In this document: positions 7,609 through 15,535 of the stretch, piece by piece
Position numbering within the stretch: the first letter of the stretch is position 1
How the letters are laid out: every line of letters starts with the position of its first letter
From: an uncultured Synergistales bacterium
GTDB lineage: Bacteria; Synergistota; Synergistia; Synergistales; Aminobacteriaceae
Length of the DNA stretch: 39,809 bases
Assembly: GCA_905235395.1 (NCBI GenBank)
Contig: CAJOLN010000005.1
Location: 1-39,809, forward strand
Direction of reading: 5' to 3'
Program-made: the position numbers and the translations under genes
The notes under the pieces: model-generated
Database searches by the model: none
The model's input: the letters and a program-made list of their open reading frames with translations, nothing else
Told to the model about the DNA's origin: nothing

Positions 7609-9630
7609 CTATTGTAATTTCTTTTGTATTATTAATATATTCTTTCCGTCTTTGTATTCATACCTGATATCATCCATGCTCTTTTTCACCATGTATATAC
7701 CAAGTCCACCTATATCGCGTTCCTCTGCTGACAGCGTTACATCAGGGTCAGCTTTCGCAAGCGGGTCATAAGGCACTCCATTATCAATGAATGTTATGGA
7801 GACCGAAAGAGGTTTTTCCTGTATCTCAACTTGAACTGTTGCCGGGCCAATTACGGGATTATATGCGTAATGAGCAATATTCACAAATAACTCCTCTACC
7901 GCAACTTCTATCTGCATTTGTATCTTCGGCGGGCAATCATGAATTTCAAGCTGCGAATCAACAAATTCAAGTACCTGCTCAAGATTTTCAACTGTTGCTT
8001 CAATCGTAAGTTCCTTCAAGATTTTTTCACCTCCGAAATATCTCAGGCATAACATCGTAATATCATCAAACTGCGGTGCTTCTCCAGTGAAATCATCTAC
8101 TGACTTCTTCATTGAGATTAAAATCTCTTCTGCTGAAGTGTTCTTTGTTCCGTTGAGTGCTTCAAGCATTCTGTCTGTCCCGTAAAGCTCTTCTGATGAG
8201 TTTGTTGCTTCTGCTACTCCGTCAGTATAGAGATAAATTATGTCGCCTGGTTTCAAATCAAATTCATCCTGTCTGAACTTCATCCCTTTCATTGTCGCTA
8301 CTGCCGGACTCTGTTGCGTCTTCAGTAATTCATATTCCCCCCCTGCTTTGCGTATCGCTGGGTATTCATGGCCTGCATTTGATGCGACTACATGACCCGA
8401 TGAGATTTCGAGAATTCCAAGCCACACCGTAACGAATAAATCCGCCTCGTTGCCTTCGCATAACTGCCTGTTCACATCAGCTAGTATCTCTGAAGGTGTT
8501 CCTCCCATCTGTGAACGTGTCTTGATTAACGTCTTCGCTATCACCATGAACAACGCCGCCGGGACTCCCTTCCCTGATACATCGGCCATGACAAGAGCGA
8601 GATGATTCGAATCAATCATGAAGAAGTCATAAAAATCACCGCCTACTTCTTTTGCAGGTGTCATTAATGCAAATAACTCAAACTCTTTGTTCTTCGGGAA
8701 CTCATGAGGGAGCATACTTGCCTGAATCTCTGTTGCTATGCTGAGTTCGGCTTCTATCTGTTCCTTCTCTTTCGTTATGCGCGTTATACTGTCTATGTAA
8801 CTCAGAACTTGAAGCTCCATTGAATCAACTACGCGTGCGAGCTGTCCGATTTCATTCTGGGATTTAATCTTCGTGCTCAATGACGATTCTGATTCAGTGT
8901 GTTCATCTGCGAATCTCTGTGCCTCAGTCGCAATTCTCTTAACGGGCAGAATCAGGAAACGTCCAAGATATGCACCATAGACAACCAAGACGATAAGAAC
9001 AATTATGCCTGCCGCAAATGCAACATGCCTGACGTATGATTTACGATAAAAGTTCAATCGTTCCATTTGACGCTGTACGCATAATATCCAGTCAACGGTT
9101 TCAGAATTCTTTGCTTTAACAGGAATCATCACCGTAATATGATGCCCCGTTTCACTGTCTCCCTTATCACGGAATATCGTTGCCATTTTCCGGCCATGTT
9201 CGCAGAGGTCAATGTATGCCCGTCTGTATTCATCGTTCGAGGTCTGTCGAATGTAGCCGCTTGAGTAACGGTCATAGTGAGCAGATTCATTCATGACGCT
9301 CAGGAAGAATTCTATGTGATTGTAGTCGCTCTTGTCGGGACGTATGAGATATATGAACGTTGCATCCTGAGTGTTGGCCAGACGTTCCCATGAAGAACGA
9401 AGCATGTTGAATCTCATCTGTGCTTCCTTATCGGCAATACCACCTGTGAGTAATTCAGGCATGATGTAAAGTGCAGCAGTCCTCGCTGTATTCAGTGCGC
9501 AGTCTTCGTACTGAGTTTCTGCGGCATGAGTGAATTCACGGTAACCGATTATGCAGACAAAGACCGTCAGAATAGCAATGACGATAACGAATCCAGCTAT
9601 GATTTGTGCAGCCAGATTTTTCCTTAGCAT
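7609..9630 (-). CDS. Membrane SpoIIE-type PP2C phosphatase fused to an RsbW-like GHKL kinase domain
   Basis: 673 residues. TM helices lie at about 8-28 and 202-222 around an extracytoplasmic sensor region of about 170 residues. HAMP covers about 223-277, then a short coiled coil. A SpoIIE/PP2C phosphatase domain (about 320-532) has GGDFYD (330-335), ADVSGKG (349-355), YLYTDG and QFDDITM metal-binding motifs. An intact GHKL domain (about 540-673) follows, with N-box EELFVNIAHYAY (579-590), DNG (616-618) and GGLGI (641-645). The protein could therefore both dephosphorylate and phosphorylate a STAS partner, most obviously the one at 14403-14705. It overlaps the preceding phosphatase gene by seven bases. 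The signal sensed is unknown. Confidence 0.9.
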   Translation of the reverse strand: MLRKNLAAQIIAGFVIVIAILTVFVCIIGYREFTHAAETQYEDCALNTARTAALYIMPELLTGGIADKEAQMRFNMLRSSWERLANTQDATFIYLIRPDKSDYNHIEFFLSVMNESAHYDRYSSGYIRQTSNDEYRRAYIDLCEHGRKMATIFRDKGDSETGHHITVMIPVKAKNSETVDWILCVQRQMERLNFYRKSYVRHVAFAAGIIVLIVLVVYGAYLGRFLILPVKRIATEAQRFADEHTESESSLSTKIKSQNEIGQLARVVDSMELQVLSYIDSITRITKEKEQIEAELSIATEIQASMLPHEFPKNKEFELFALMTPAKEVGGDFYDFFMIDSNHLALVMADVSGKGVPAALFMVIAKTLIKTRSQMGGTPSEILADVNRQLCEGNEADLFVTVWLGILEISSGHVVASNAGHEYPAIRKAGGEYELLKTQQSPAVATMKGMKFRQDEFDLKPGDIIYLYTDGVAEATNSSEELYGTDRMLEALNGTKNTSAEEILISMKKSVDDFTGEAPQFDDITMLCLRYFGGEKILKELTIEATVENLEQVLEFVDSQLEIHDCPPKIQMQIEVAVEELFVNIAHYAYNPVIGPATVQVEIQEKPLSVSITFIDNGVPYDPLAKADPDVTLSAEERDIGGLGIYMVKKSMDDIRYEYKDGKNILIIQKKLQ
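8033..8664. repeat. Direct repeat copy 1: PP2C domain coding segment
   Basis: About 630 bases encoding the phosphatase core here are nearly the same as 9633-10265 in the adjacent gene. Over about 214 residues I count roughly a dozen amino-acid differences, with long stretches identical at the DNA level. This indicates recent duplication or gene conversion. Confidence 0.85.
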
Positions 9631-11648
9631 TTCCCGAAATACCTCAATGAAAGCATCGTAATATCATCAAACTGCGGAGCCTCACCAGTGAAATCATCTA
9701 CTGACTTTTTCATTGAGACTAAAATCTCTTCTGCTGAAATGTTCTTTGTTTCGTTGAGAGCCTCAAGCATTCTGTCAGTTCCGTAAAGCTCTTCAGATGA
9801 GTTCGTTGCTTCTGCTACTCCGTCAGTGTAAAGATAAATTATGTCGCCTGGATTCAAATCAAATTCATTCTGTCTGAACTTTATTCCGTCCATAGTTGCA
9901 ACTGCCGGACTCTGTTTCGTCTTCAGTAATTCATATTCCCCTCCTGCTTTGCGTATTGCCGGGTATTCATGGCCTGCATTGGATGCAATTACATGACCCG
10001 ATGAGATTTCGAGAATTCCAAGCCACACCGTAACGAATAAATCCGCCTCGTTGCCTTCGCATAACTGCCTGTTCACGTCAGCTAGTATCTCTGAAGGTGT
10101 TCCTCCCATTTGTGAACGTGTCTTGATGAGTGTCTTCGCTATCACCATGAACAACGCCGCCGGGACTCCCTTCCCTGATACATCGGCCATGACAAGTGCA
10201 AGATGATCATCATCAATCATGAAGAAATCATAGAAATCTCCTCCGACTTCCTTTGCAGGTGTCATCGTTGCATATATATCGAATTCCTTTCTGTCTGGGA
10301 ACGGAGGAAATGTTCTCGGCAGCATATCGGCCTGAATCTGTGTTGCAAGATCTAGTTCTGCACTTATACGTTCTTTTTCGGCTGTTACATGCGCAAGATT
10401 ATTCACATATTCTTTCAGTGAGGCGGCCATATCATTGAAACTCTTCGCCAAGTCTCCAACTTCATCATTGCTCCGTATCTCAGCTCTGTAATCCAGATTG
10501 CCTGAGCTTATCTCTTCGGCATCATGGCCAAGTGCAATAATGGGTGATGTGAGCTTCTCTGAGAATTTACGTGCAATAATGAATACCATTGCGATGATCA
10601 CAATGAATGCAGCAAAGAACATCAGCATCGTTATAATGACGTTGCGCTGCACATTTCTGGCAGGTGCAAGTGTCGCGCTCTCAGACTGTCTCACACAGAA
10701 CGTCCAGCCTGTTCTCTCTATGGGAGTGTAGGCATAATATATCCCGTTATATTGCGCTATCTTCGTTTCTCCTGACATGATTTCATCTGCAAGGCTTTTG
10801 CTTTTCGTTTCGTCATAGATTGTACGTTCACTGGCATTCTCATTTTCTAGAGGCTCTATTATCTTTCCTTCAGTATCAACAAGAAACGCATATGAATCTT
10901 CTGGAAGATCAACGTCTTCTACTATTGCCCTGTGTAAATCTGCGATTAATATATCCATACAAACAACACCGGCAAATTTATTCTTATCGTCATAAAACGG
11001 AGATACACAGCTTATCATTAATCCTCTGCCGAATGAGTCTTTGTATATGTCAGTAAACACCGTTCTGCCTTCTTCTTTTGCGCGTTTGTACCAGTCCGAC
11101 TGAAAGTAATTATAATATATATCATTTCCGCCTTCTGCGCTCTGTTCAGACTGGTCATCATAACTGATAATAAAGCCGCTCTCTGTTCCTGCATATATCG
11201 TAGTGATCGTACCGTTATTCAATCTCATAACTGGTGCCCACACATCTTCAAGGTTGCCGAACAGACTAAGCTCTCTGTAAACATCTTCAAGTTTTACATT
11301 TCTGTCTTTAAACCCTCGCTGAAGAACAAATTTTCCGGCATTCTCTTTCAGCGGAGGCTTTACATCACGGCTCACAAAAGCAGACGGGAATGAATAAATC
11401 TTATTGATGTAAATTGCGAAGTTATTAGTGTACTCAGAAAATTTTCCAAGCTCTGCATCAGCTAAACCGGATTTGTTGACCGTAATATTTTTCAGGTTCT
11501 GCTCCATTTGATAAATCAATGCAACCTCGCCGTCACGCTGAATTCGTCTCATGCTGAAAATTCCAACTATACTTGTGATGATTAACGCGGCCATTGAAAT
11601 TCCCAGAACCATACCCTGAACTTTTCTGCGTATCGTGTGTCTCTTCAT
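9624..11648 (-). CDS. Cache-HAMP-SpoIIE/PP2C membrane phosphatase
   Basis: 674 residues from ATG 11648. The GTG at 11657 lies inside the GGAG ribosome-binding sequence, so it is less likely to be the start. A TM helix near 14-34 is followed by a large extracytoplasmic region of about 300 residues with dCache-like features (FVDTEGKIIE and YYAYTPIERTGWTFCV near its end). Then come a second TM (about 340-362), HAMP, a helical linker and a SpoIIE-type PP2C domain with GGDFYDFF, ADVSGKG, YTDGVAEA and QFDDITM. It has no GHKL domain. Cache domains usually bind small metabolites such as amino or carboxylic acids, so this is probably a ligand-gated phosphatase for a STAS protein. Its PP2C domain is nearly identical to that of the next gene. 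Confidence 0.9.
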   Translation of the reverse strand: MKRHTIRRKVQGMVLGISMAALIITSIVGIFSMRRIQRDGEVALIYQMEQNLKNITVNKSGLADAELGKFSEYTNNFAIYINKIYSFPSAFVSRDVKPPLKENAGKFVLQRGFKDRNVKLEDVYRELSLFGNLEDVWAPVMRLNNGTITTIYAGTESGFIISYDDQSEQSAEGGNDIYYNYFQSDWYKRAKEEGRTVFTDIYKDSFGRGLMISCVSPFYDDKNKFAGVVCMDILIADLHRAIVEDVDLPEDSYAFLVDTEGKIIEPLENENASERTIYDETKSKSLADEIMSGETKIAQYNGIYYAYTPIERTGWTFCVRQSESATLAPARNVQRNVIITMLMFFAAFIVIIAMVFIIARKFSEKLTSPIIALGHDAEEISSGNLDYRAEIRSNDEVGDLAKSFNDMAASLKEYVNNLAHVTAEKERISAELDLATQIQADMLPRTFPPFPDRKEFDIYATMTPAKEVGGDFYDFFMIDDDHLALVMADVSGKGVPAALFMVIAKTLIKTRSQMGGTPSEILADVNRQLCEGNEADLFVTVWLGILEISSGHVIASNAGHEYPAIRKAGGEYELLKTKQSPAVATMDGIKFRQNEFDLNPGDIIYLYTDGVAEATNSSEELYGTDRMLEALNETKNISAEEILVSMKKSVDDFTGEAPQFDDITMLSLRYFGKC
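9633..10265. repeat. Direct repeat copy 2: PP2C domain coding segment
   Basis: Partner of 8033-8664 in the same orientation. The regions flanking the repeat, including sensor and linker, are unrelated in the two genes. Homogenisation is therefore limited to the catalytic domain. Confidence 0.85.
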
Positions 11649-11722
11649 AGTTCTCACTCCTTCTTTAAGATTTTCAGAGCCTGTTTTGTAGAGTCATACG
11701 GCAAATATTTCACTTAGCATGA

Positions 11723-12571
11723 TTAAATCACCGTATGGACAAAATTATTCCCGTACCTGTGGCTGAATGATGCTCTCAAAGCACGGTGCTTAATTATCTT
11801 CAGGCTCATAATATCAATTTCATCTTCTTCTTTTGCTATCATGAAGGGGTTATATTTCTTTCCTGCGTAAACTAATCTTGCTGATATTGCTTCTCCGAAC
11901 TTAATCATGACGTGAACATTTGCATCAGGAATAGCTTTTAATATTCGTATCACCAATTCTTCAATGCAGCTTTGAATCTCAAGTACGCGTTTCATTGCGA
12001 TTCCATGTTTCTCTGCTGAAATCTCTATTGCTTCATTTGCTTCTTCAAGGTTTCCTGCTCCGGCCATGAGGCAAAACTCGCAGTCATATTCATATCTGCA
12101 CCATGAAGGCATAATCGGCTCAATGCAGAACACAGACGAGAATAAAATATTAACTGGCACACCGATAAATAATCCCGCGATGAAATATGCAAATGATACA
12201 TAACTATTCAGACACAGACCGGAAAGCAAAGCCAGAAGGAAAATGTAACGGGCGTAATCTTTGAATGTCTTGAACGATATTATGTGAGTTTTTGACGGAA
12301 AGAGAACATGCCAGCCGTAAAACATTCCCAGTCCCGCAATGACTATGCATATGCACTCATAAAGCGAATGACTCACGATAAGCGAAGAAATCACACAGCC
12401 CGCAACGCCGTAAACCCCGAAGAATAATCCCAGAGTGAACGGCAGAAAATTTTTTATCCCCGCATACGAAGGAAGTATGCCCGTCATCTGAACAGGCATA
12501 TCCATCAGGAAATATACAAATCCGCAGAGAAGTACAAGTTTAATTCTTTCGCGTATATTAATCTTTTGCAT
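11723..12571 (-). CDS. Multi-pass membrane protein with degenerate GHKL-like C-terminal domain
   Basis: 282 residues, function not recognised. About five to six hydrophobic spans cover residues 10-155, including FLPFTLGLFFGVYGVAGCVI, which resembles small integral sensor or ECF-like membrane domains. The soluble tail (about 165-282) contains IEELVIRIL, YAGKKYNPF and a final helix-strand segment ending NNFVHTVI. These line up with SEELVYELL, STGKRFNPF and NNIEVIL in the ABC ATPase at 2375-3481, and more distantly with the intact GHKL domain at 7609-9630. The ATP-binding Asn, Asp and Gly residues are absent, so the tail is probably a binding module, not a kinase. A cysteine-containing stretch (WCRYEYDCEFC) links membrane and tail. 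The gene overlaps its upstream neighbour by 14 bases. Confidence 0.65.
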   Translation of the reverse strand: MQKINIRERIKLVLLCGFVYFLMDMPVQMTGILPSYAGIKNFLPFTLGLFFGVYGVAGCVISSLIVSHSLYECICIVIAGLGMFYGWHVLFPSKTHIISFKTFKDYARYIFLLALLSGLCLNSYVSFAYFIAGLFIGVPVNILFSSVFCIEPIMPSWCRYEYDCEFCLMAGAGNLEEANEAIEISAEKHGIAMKRVLEIQSCIEELVIRILKAIPDANVHVMIKFGEAISARLVYAGKKYNPFMIAKEEDEIDIMSLKIIKHRALRASFSHRYGNNFVHTVI

Positions 12572-13475
12572 GAAACAACTTCCTTAACAGATTAAAGAAC
12601 TGCGGTTCAGTCATCAGAATTCCAAAAATCATGATTACACTTCCGGCAACTTTAAGCGGAGTAATAACATCTGGAACAGTTCCCATAAATGTGGATAATA
12701 TGGGTGATATTGCCATAGTGATAATAATTTCGGTCGATAATATCAGCGCGGTATTCAAAGGTGTAGTATATCTCTGAGCGTACATCTGAACGACACCATA
12801 AAGCATCCTGATGAAAAAACTGATGTATATGACACTTCCCCAGAATTTTGAATCTGACGGCAGAGTAAAAGCTGCTCCCTGAGTAACGGACTGAATACCC
12901 CAGAGTATAAGCGAGAAGAGAAAACAGAAGAACATCTGACCCATAGCAATTATTGCAGGGTTTGATGATGAAGAATACTCACTTATAGTAACGATATAGA
13001 ACGCGAAAAAGATATTGGAGATCGTGAGAAATAATACGCTCCAGTTCCATAAACTGCCGATATCTCCTTCTGTCATCACTGCAAGACCTGACAGCACCGT
13101 AATAATTCCCAGCATAGTGCCTCTGTCGGGTATCTGCTTATAGAGCAGGAATGCTATAACTGATATGAATACAAATACACTAGACTGAAGTATATTCGTC
13201 ATCACTGCCCCTAAACCTGAAACTGCCAGCATAAGAAAGAGATTAAAGAGAATTAATTCGGCGGCTAATACCATGCTCTGCTTAATCTGCTTAATGTCCA
13301 GTCTGAAGAGTTCACCGAAGAAACACGCAAGAGACATAATGAATCCCAGAAGATTGGTGATGCATATGAATGCAAAATGAGGAATAGAATCAGGAATCCA
13401 TATGAGAAATGGATTTTGTGTTGCCGATATAAACGTTATGAATAAAAGTGAGATATTCGCTTCAAGTTTATTCAT
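12558..13475 (-). CDS. DMT/EamA-type multi-pass transporter-like protein
   Basis: 305 residues, nearly all hydrophobic, with about ten predicted TM spans in two halves. This is the architecture of the drug/metabolite transporter superfamily. Family-like features are IPDRGTMLGIITVLSGLAVM at the end of the first half and PLKVAGSVIMIFGILM at the end of the second. The substrate cannot be read from sequence. The start codon overlaps the stop of the DUF2156-like gene (ATGA), and the end overlaps the next membrane-protein gene, so it is a tightly coupled member of the signalling operon. Regulation of this exporter by the partner-switching proteins is possible, but that is inference. Confidence 0.75.
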   Translation of the reverse strand: MNKLEANISLLFITFISATQNPFLIWIPDSIPHFAFICITNLLGFIMSLACFFGELFRLDIKQIKQSMVLAAELILFNLFLMLAVSGLGAVMTNILQSSVFVFISVIAFLLYKQIPDRGTMLGIITVLSGLAVMTEGDIGSLWNWSVLFLTISNIFFAFYIVTISEYSSSSNPAIIAMGQMFFCFLFSLILWGIQSVTQGAAFTLPSDSKFWGSVIYISFFIRMLYGVVQMYAQRYTTPLNTALILSTEIIITMAISPILSTFMGTVPDVITPLKVAGSVIMIFGILMTEPQFFNLLRKLFHAKD

Positions 13476-14401
13476 TTTTTTTCATTCTCGTACACTAAAA
13501 ATTTATCTGTCAGGAACTCAGGCTTGTACATCATTTTCATATTGCGTATACCTTCAACACCGAGATCTTCTTCCATATTCAAGTATTTGTAGCCTGAACA
13601 GCAATTTCTCAGAAATTCGTATAAGATGACTTTGTATATGTGGGGGATATCTGCGTTTCCCTTCTCTGCAATACCGTCAAAGCACTCATTGTTCAGAGGC
13701 GCACCGAAAACATAGCCGCATAAAACGCCGTCAATGAATATCACGATACCGTCAAGACCAAGCTCAAAGAAATGATTCAGTTCGAGCTGTAACGAGTCCT
13801 TATCATTAACAAGACCTTGTTGATACGAAATATCATGCACGGAGTGAGTTTTTCCCTCAATCCATTTTTTATGAAAATCCCGAATCATGTCTATATGTTC
13901 AGGCGATATTCTGAGAACTTCATAACGTCCTTCGTAATCCTTGAAAAATTTGCGAATCTCACGGCGTTTAGATTCAAATGTATGGCCTGGAAGATTGATT
14001 AATTCTTCAGTTCTGTAAAAATATTCCGAGTAATCACGGTTTGCCTCAGCCGTAAATTTTCCCGGAAATAATTCACACACTAAATTTTTTGCGCTTTCCG
14101 TCAGTGTCTCAAATCTAACTCGCATATTATGTTCATGCGCATCATCTATCACGTTCTGAATTGCACTCCTGATTCTGCTTCTGTCTCCATGAGGGAACAG
14201 ATACACCCTCTCATCATCAGTGCATAGACGTGAACGCAGAGTGTACAGAAAGCCGTCATGCTCGCAGAACATATCGCCGTACTTGTGATTCAGGCAGAAA
14301 GATGACACAAAAGAATGCTGGCAGGATCCCTCACCGTATTTGAACGTGTAAGAATCTACCAGCTCTTTCATACTGAGATCAACGGGTTGAAAATCAAGCA
14401 T
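13472..14401 (-). CDS. DUF2156 (phosphatidylglycerol lysyltransferase C-terminal-like) protein
   Basis: 309 residues, soluble. The pattern YFYRTEELINLPGHTFESKR around the middle is typical of DUF2156 proteins, which share the double-GNAT fold of the catalytic domain of aminoacyl-phosphatidylglycerol synthases (MprF). YKYLNMEEDLGVEGIRNMK and the final YKPEFL match the conserved C-terminus. There is no membrane domain, so it is not a full MprF; the acyl donor and acceptor are unknown. I place the start at ATG 14401, one base after the STAS stop. A TTG three codons earlier would overlap the STAS gene. It ends in an ATGA overlap with the DMT-type gene. Confidence 0.8.
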   Translation of the reverse strand: MLDFQPVDLSMKELVDSYTFKYGEGSCQHSFVSSFCLNHKYGDMFCEHDGFLYTLRSRLCTDDERVYLFPHGDRSRIRSAIQNVIDDAHEHNMRVRFETLTESAKNLVCELFPGKFTAEANRDYSEYFYRTEELINLPGHTFESKRREIRKFFKDYEGRYEVLRISPEHIDMIRDFHKKWIEGKTHSVHDISYQQGLVNDKDSLQLELNHFFELGLDGIVIFIDGVLCGYVFGAPLNNECFDGIAEKGNADIPHIYKVILYEFLRNCCSGYKYLNMEEDLGVEGIRNMKMMYKPEFLTDKFLVYENEKK

Positions 14402-14402
14402 G

Positions 14403-14705
14403 CTACTCAATATTCAGCAGCTCATCAAATCCTGTAACTTCAAAAACGTCTTTTATTTCCTGTGAAACGTTCTTCACTGTCATCTTGCCCTGCTTGTTCA
14501 TGACCTTCTGCGCCTTTAAGAGAACTCTCAGTCCTGCCGATGATATGTACACCAGCTTCTCCATGTCTATCGTCAGGTTCTCTATGCCGTCGAGAGCTGA
14601 ACGTAATTCCGCTTCAAGCTGAGGTGCAGTTGTCGTGTCGAGCCTTCCGTCAAGTGAAAGGGTAAGTTCTTTGCCGTTGTTAGCTTCTGTCTTTGTGATA
14701 TTCAT
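14403..14705 (-). CDS. STAS-domain anti-sigma-factor-antagonist-like protein
   Basis: 100-residue single STAS domain of the SpoIIAA/RsbV type. The loop YISSAGLRVLL (53-63) contains Ser56 at the position of the phosphorylated serine in SpoIIAA. In the known mechanism an RsbW-type kinase phosphorylates this serine and a PP2C phosphatase removes the phosphate, changing the binding partner. Here both enzyme types are encoded just downstream (7609-9630 and 9624-11648), and a GHKL-like protein just upstream (14745-15395). AGGAGG lies 10 bases before ATG 14705. A TATAAT overlaps the end of the upstream gene, so it may also have its own promoter. The target protein is unknown; no sigma factor is in this operon. 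Confidence 0.9.
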   Translation of the reverse strand: MNITKTEANNGKELTLSLDGRLDTTTAPQLEAELRSALDGIENLTIDMEKLVYISSAGLRVLLKAQKVMNKQGKMTVKNVSQEIKDVFEVTGFDELLNIE

Positions 14706-14743
14706 AATAAAAATACCTCCTGTGTTTTAGGTTTTCGTTGGTT

Positions 14744-14749
14744 ATTATA
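14744..14749 (-). promoter_or_regulatory. Possible internal -10 element before the STAS gene
   Basis: A minus-strand TATAAT overlaps the stop codon of the GHKL-like gene, 39-44 bases before the STAS ATG. No clear -35 is seen. Confidence 0.3.
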
Positions 14750-15395
14750 CAATGCTTTTCGTGATGATTAATTCTACACCGTTTTTTGTAACTCCGACCT
14801 GAACATCATCAGCGATGTTAGCGATGATAGATTTTTCGAGTTCATCCCATGCATCAAGTGCCGCAGTGTTATCTTCATCCTGTCTCTGTGTGTCTATGCT
14901 GTTCTTATACTTCTGCATAGACCATGCATAAACAGCCTGACTCATGTCAGCATCAATTGAACCTAACATGCCGTAATCAAGACAGCTTCCGCCGTATTCA
15001 GCCTGAAGGTTGAAGCTCTCCTCCATGTTATATAAGCCTGCCTCGAAAATTCCGCGAATCTTTTCCATGATTCCAACTGGAGCTATGTTTTTGCCGTTTG
15101 TTGAGACGGATAATAATTCCCTGCGCTTTCCGTAATCAAGATTCGATTTTGCTTCAAGATGAAACTTGCATACGTTATCTTCTGCTTCAATGTAGAATTC
15201 TGCAACGAATTCCTCCGTGATATTCCTGACCATTGAAAGCATTTCTTCAGTCAGAAGACGCAAACGTGAAGTCATTTTTGCATTGAGATTGAGAGTGTGA
15301 GAAAAATTTTCTGTGAGGTTCAATGCGGTTTTCATTTCTGCTGGGTCATCATAACCTATGTTTGTGATTTTGATTCTTTCAGTTGACATTTTCAT
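14745..15395 (-). CDS. GHKL/HATPase-like protein of the partner-switching operon
   Basis: 216 residues, cytoplasmic. It resembles a family of small ATP-binding proteins found beside STAS proteins in Firmicutes and relatives. RLRLLTEEMLSMVRNI (about 44-59) sits where the N-box helix of GHKL ATPases lies, and DYGKRRELLSVSTNGKN (about 87-103) is a typical following segment. The classic DxGxG and GxGL boxes are not evident, so nucleotide binding or kinase activity is uncertain. The C-terminal strand VQVGVTKNGVELIITK closes the fold. It is the first gene of the long minus-strand operon. The GGAGG is 15 bases before ATG 15395, a long spacing, but no better start exists. Confidence 0.65.
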   Translation of the reverse strand: MKMSTERIKITNIGYDDPAEMKTALNLTENFSHTLNLNAKMTSRLRLLTEEMLSMVRNITEEFVAEFYIEAEDNVCKFHLEAKSNLDYGKRRELLSVSTNGKNIAPVGIMEKIRGIFEAGLYNMEESFNLQAEYGGSCLDYGMLGSIDADMSQAVYAWSMQKYKNSIDTQRQDEDNTAALDAWDELEKSIIANIADDVQVGVTKNGVELIITKSIV

Positions 15396-15439
15396 TTGAG
15401 AAAGATAAGACCTCCGTGAAAAAATTTTTTGATGATTTT

Positions 15440-15469
15440 ATGATACAACAACAAGAATAAAAGGGTAAA
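15440..15469 (-). promoter_or_regulatory. Probable promoter of the signalling/solute-binding operon
   Basis: Minus strand TTTACC (15464-15469), 18-base spacer, TATCAT (15440-15445), placing transcription start near 15433, about 40 bases before ATG 15395. It lies directly after the secF terminator, so the 10.5-kb run below it is a separate transcription unit. Confidence 0.45.
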
Positions 15470-15508
15470 GAAAAATCGGAAGCTAATCCCTAAAGATCAA
15501 CTTCCGAT
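15465..15508 (-). terminator. Rho-independent terminator after secF
   Basis: Minus strand ATCGGAAG (15508-15501) pairs with CTTCCGAT (15482-15475). The stem continues through six more pairs, two of them G-U, to about 14 bp with a TTTAGG loop. TTTTTCTTT follows. It closes the eno-ridA-yajC-secD-secF transcript. Confidence 0.88.
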
Positions 15509-15535
15509 ATGAAAATCTAAATGCGTTTCCTGAAT

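Noticed and set aside
8033-10265. Assembly artefact or frameshifted duplicate as the explanation for the PP2C repeat
   Set aside because: Both genes are intact from start to stop, have different sensors, and differ by scattered conservative changes as expected for true paralogues.
14399-14410. TTG at 14410 as the start of the DUF2156-like protein
   Set aside because: ATG 14401 immediately follows the STAS stop and begins the conserved region. The TTG adds only three residues and overlaps the STAS gene.
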